Assembly: GCF_030406325.1 (NCBI RefSeq)
Contig: NZ_JAUEQY010000020.1
Location: forward strand, 124,001 to 188,000
Direction: 5' to 3'
Origin: Actinomadura sp. DC4
GTDB taxonomy: Bacteria; Actinomycetota; Actinomycetes; Streptosporangiales; Streptosporangiaceae
DNA: 64,000 bases
Part shown: positions 62,661 through 64,000 of the stretch, piece after piece
How the letters are laid out: every line of letters starts with the position of its first letter
Position numbering within the stretch: the stretch's first letter is position 1
The notes under the pieces: model-generated
What the model was told of the DNA's origin: nothing
Databases searched by the model: none
Seen by the model: the letters and a program-made list of their open reading frames with translations, nothing else
Translations under genes and position numbers: made by a program

Positions 62661-64000
62661 GCAGGGTGTCGGCGCTGGCGCACCTGGAGGCGATAGAGGC
62701 GATGGAGGCGATGCCACTGACCACGTACCGGCACCGGCGCCTGTCAGACCGGCCGCTGGTGATCGTGCCGCTGACGATGGCCGGGGAGGCCGGTGCGCCG
62801 CTCGCGGCGATGGTCGGCTCGGCCAAAAGGTCGCCAAAGCTGCTGGTCGTGGCGCAGCCCCGCAACCGGGACCAGCGGTTCGCGTTCGCCGCCGAACTCG
62901 GCGGCCTCGTTATGGACTACATCGACTACTGCCGCCGTGACCGTCGTGAGATCACGGGCCGCAAGAGTCCTGCCTCTCGCTACACCGACGCCCCGCAGAT
63001 CCTGGTTCCCAACCCTGGCGGCGTCGGAGCCCTGGGCGATCTCGGCCGCATGTGCCGGTTCCGTAAGACCACCGGCCCCTACCCAGTGCCGGACGTCGTC
63101 CCGCGGTTCGGCATGTGGCTGACATTCCTGGCGGAGTCGGCCGAGCAGGCAGGTGCCTCCATGCTGCTGCCGGTCAACGGGATGCTCGCGGAACACTGGG
63201 CCACCGGCCAAAGCGTGCTGGAAGACCAGAACCTAGCCTCGCTCATGGCCTGGATCGCCCCTCCCGACGGCTTGAGCGTCGAGCAGGCCATAGCCGATGC
63301 GGAAAATCCGAGCGTATGCCCGCCCGCCGGGCCTGCCACGTCTCCAGAGTTCGACAACAAATACCTCGCGCCAGCGATCAGACGGTTCGACGCCGCACGC
63401 GCCGCCGCCGACCCGCAGGCGATGGCCTCGGCAGAAACCGACCTGCGAGAGCTGATCGCTGATCAGATCAAGCCCACATGGCGCTTGATGTGGAAGGCCA
63501 TCGCCCTGCTGCGGGGCGTCGAGGAGGCTCCGCGAGCCGACATGCGCTTCGAACGCGACTGCGCATCCTTCACCGCATACTCGGACTATCAAGACACGGG
63601 CGGTCTCCCGCAACGCAAGCGGGACACCGCGATCGGTGCGGCGAAGCGGCTGAGCCGGCTGGAGCGGGCTCTGGCCGATTTCGAAGCCGACATGGCGTTC
63701 GACGACCCGTTCGTACTTGCCGACCGGCGCAGCGTCGGTGAGGCGTTCGCGGGGATCGTTGTGGCGGCCGAGCCCGACCGGGTCGTCACCACTGATAGGA
63801 ATCGGCGGGTGCCCAGGCCCCGGATCGCCGTCCGTACCCAGGACCCCACCCGACTGGCTGCCGGCACCAAACTGATCAGCCCGTCCATGCCGGCCGGCCA
63901 CAAGGCCGTGATCGTCTCCACCGCCCCCGATGGGAACTTGAGCCTGGTCACGGTAGAGGTCACCGGCGGTATGGGCCGCGCCCGCGTCCCGAGACCAGGA
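62657..64000 (+). CDS. large hypothetical protein, partial (runs off the right edge)
   Basis: The frame is open for all 448 codons to the window end. It starts MSRVSALAHLEAIEAMEAM and contains LVIVPLTMAGEAGAPLAAMV, KLLVVAQPRNRDQRFAFAAE and later QIKPTWRLMWKAIALLRGVE. No Walker motif is in the visible part. The ATGA overlap with the RecB-type nuclease implies a joint product; a helicase domain further on would complete a nuclease-helicase pair, but this cannot be seen. I do not recognise the visible domain. Confidence 0.7.
   Translation, partial: MSRVSALAHLEAIEAMEAMPLTTYRHRRLSDRPLVIVPLTMAGEAGAPLAAMVGSAKRSPKLLVVAQPRNRDQRFAFAAELGGLVMDYIDYCRRDRREITGRKSPASRYTDAPQILVPNPGGVGALGDLGRMCRFRKTTGPYPVPDVVPRFGMWLTFLAESAEQAGASMLLPVNGMLAEHWATGQSVLEDQNLASLMAWIAPPDGLSVEQAIADAENPSVCPPAGPATSPEFDNKYLAPAIRRFDAARAAADPQAMASAETDLRELIADQIKPTWRLMWKAIALLRGVEEAPRADMRFERDCASFTAYSDYQDTGGLPQRKRDTAIGAAKRLSRLERALADFEADMAFDDPFVLADRRSVGEAFAGIVVAAEPDRVVTTDRNRRVPRPRIAVRTQDPTRLAAGTKLISPSMPAGHKAVIVSTAPDGNLSLVTVEVTGGMGRARVPRPG

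Overview
The window is high-GC actinomycete DNA (about 70% G+C in the housekeeping parts, GTG/TTG starts, ATGA-coupled operons, leaderless-looking promoters). A filamentous actinomycete of the Streptosporangiales/Thermomonosporaceae type is the best guess; the genus cannot be read from the sequence. Function calls rest on motif reading and memory of families; no search was run.

1-8852 is the edge of an iron-siderophore locus. On the minus strand lie a siderophore-binding lipoprotein (cut by the window edge), a DrrA-type ABC exporter with two permeases, and a pair of fused ABC transporters (IrtAB-like), coupled by 4-bp overlaps. Divergent from them, behind IdeR/DtxR-type iron boxes, are an SznF-type N-oxygenase/cupin protein and a YqcI/YcgG heme N-oxygenase fused to an MbtH domain. 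This pairing predicts an N-N or N-O bearing building block (graminine-like) for a nonribosomal siderophore. 8897-15865 is ordinary accessory chromosome: a methyltransferase, two small unknowns, a SigG-type ECF sigma factor with a VOC fragment, an MFS pump and a divergent SDR sharing a repeated promoter/operator motif, a frameshifted SDR and an HTH regulator.

15880-18872 holds integrase and IS256 debris followed by a low-GC NACHT NTPase with an N-terminal nuclease-like domain (probable anti-phage gene). 18891-28627 is a fermentative/stress block: phosphoketolase, acetate kinase and a Mg2+-type P-ATPase in one operon, a DoxX-family protein, a GlsB-type membrane protein, a STAS protein and a LysR regulator. 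A decayed GAF-ANTAR gene follows.

29005-41915 is a mobile and conflict region: a membrane NACHT protein with an N-terminal amyloid-like motif, transposase and serine-recombinase remnants, a 3.3 kb element bounded by 43-bp copies of a tRNA-Arg 3' half (VapBC-like pair, coiled-coil membrane protein, 154-bp nested palindrome, frameshifted tyrosine integrase), AICE remnants (DUF2637), an immunity-like gene, and a three-gene operon of a RHIM-motif adaptor, a TPR protein and a TRADD-N-associated two-helix membrane protein. That operon is the best candidate for an undescribed cell-death type system.

41916-64000 is a defence island: a Hachiman-like HamA/HamB pair (HamB carrying a HIRAN tail), an Mrr-like nuclease, a complete Wadjet operon jetABCD, an SbcC/SbcD pair, and a divergent operon with a RecB/Cas4-type Fe-S nuclease between two unrecognised proteins, the last running off the window.
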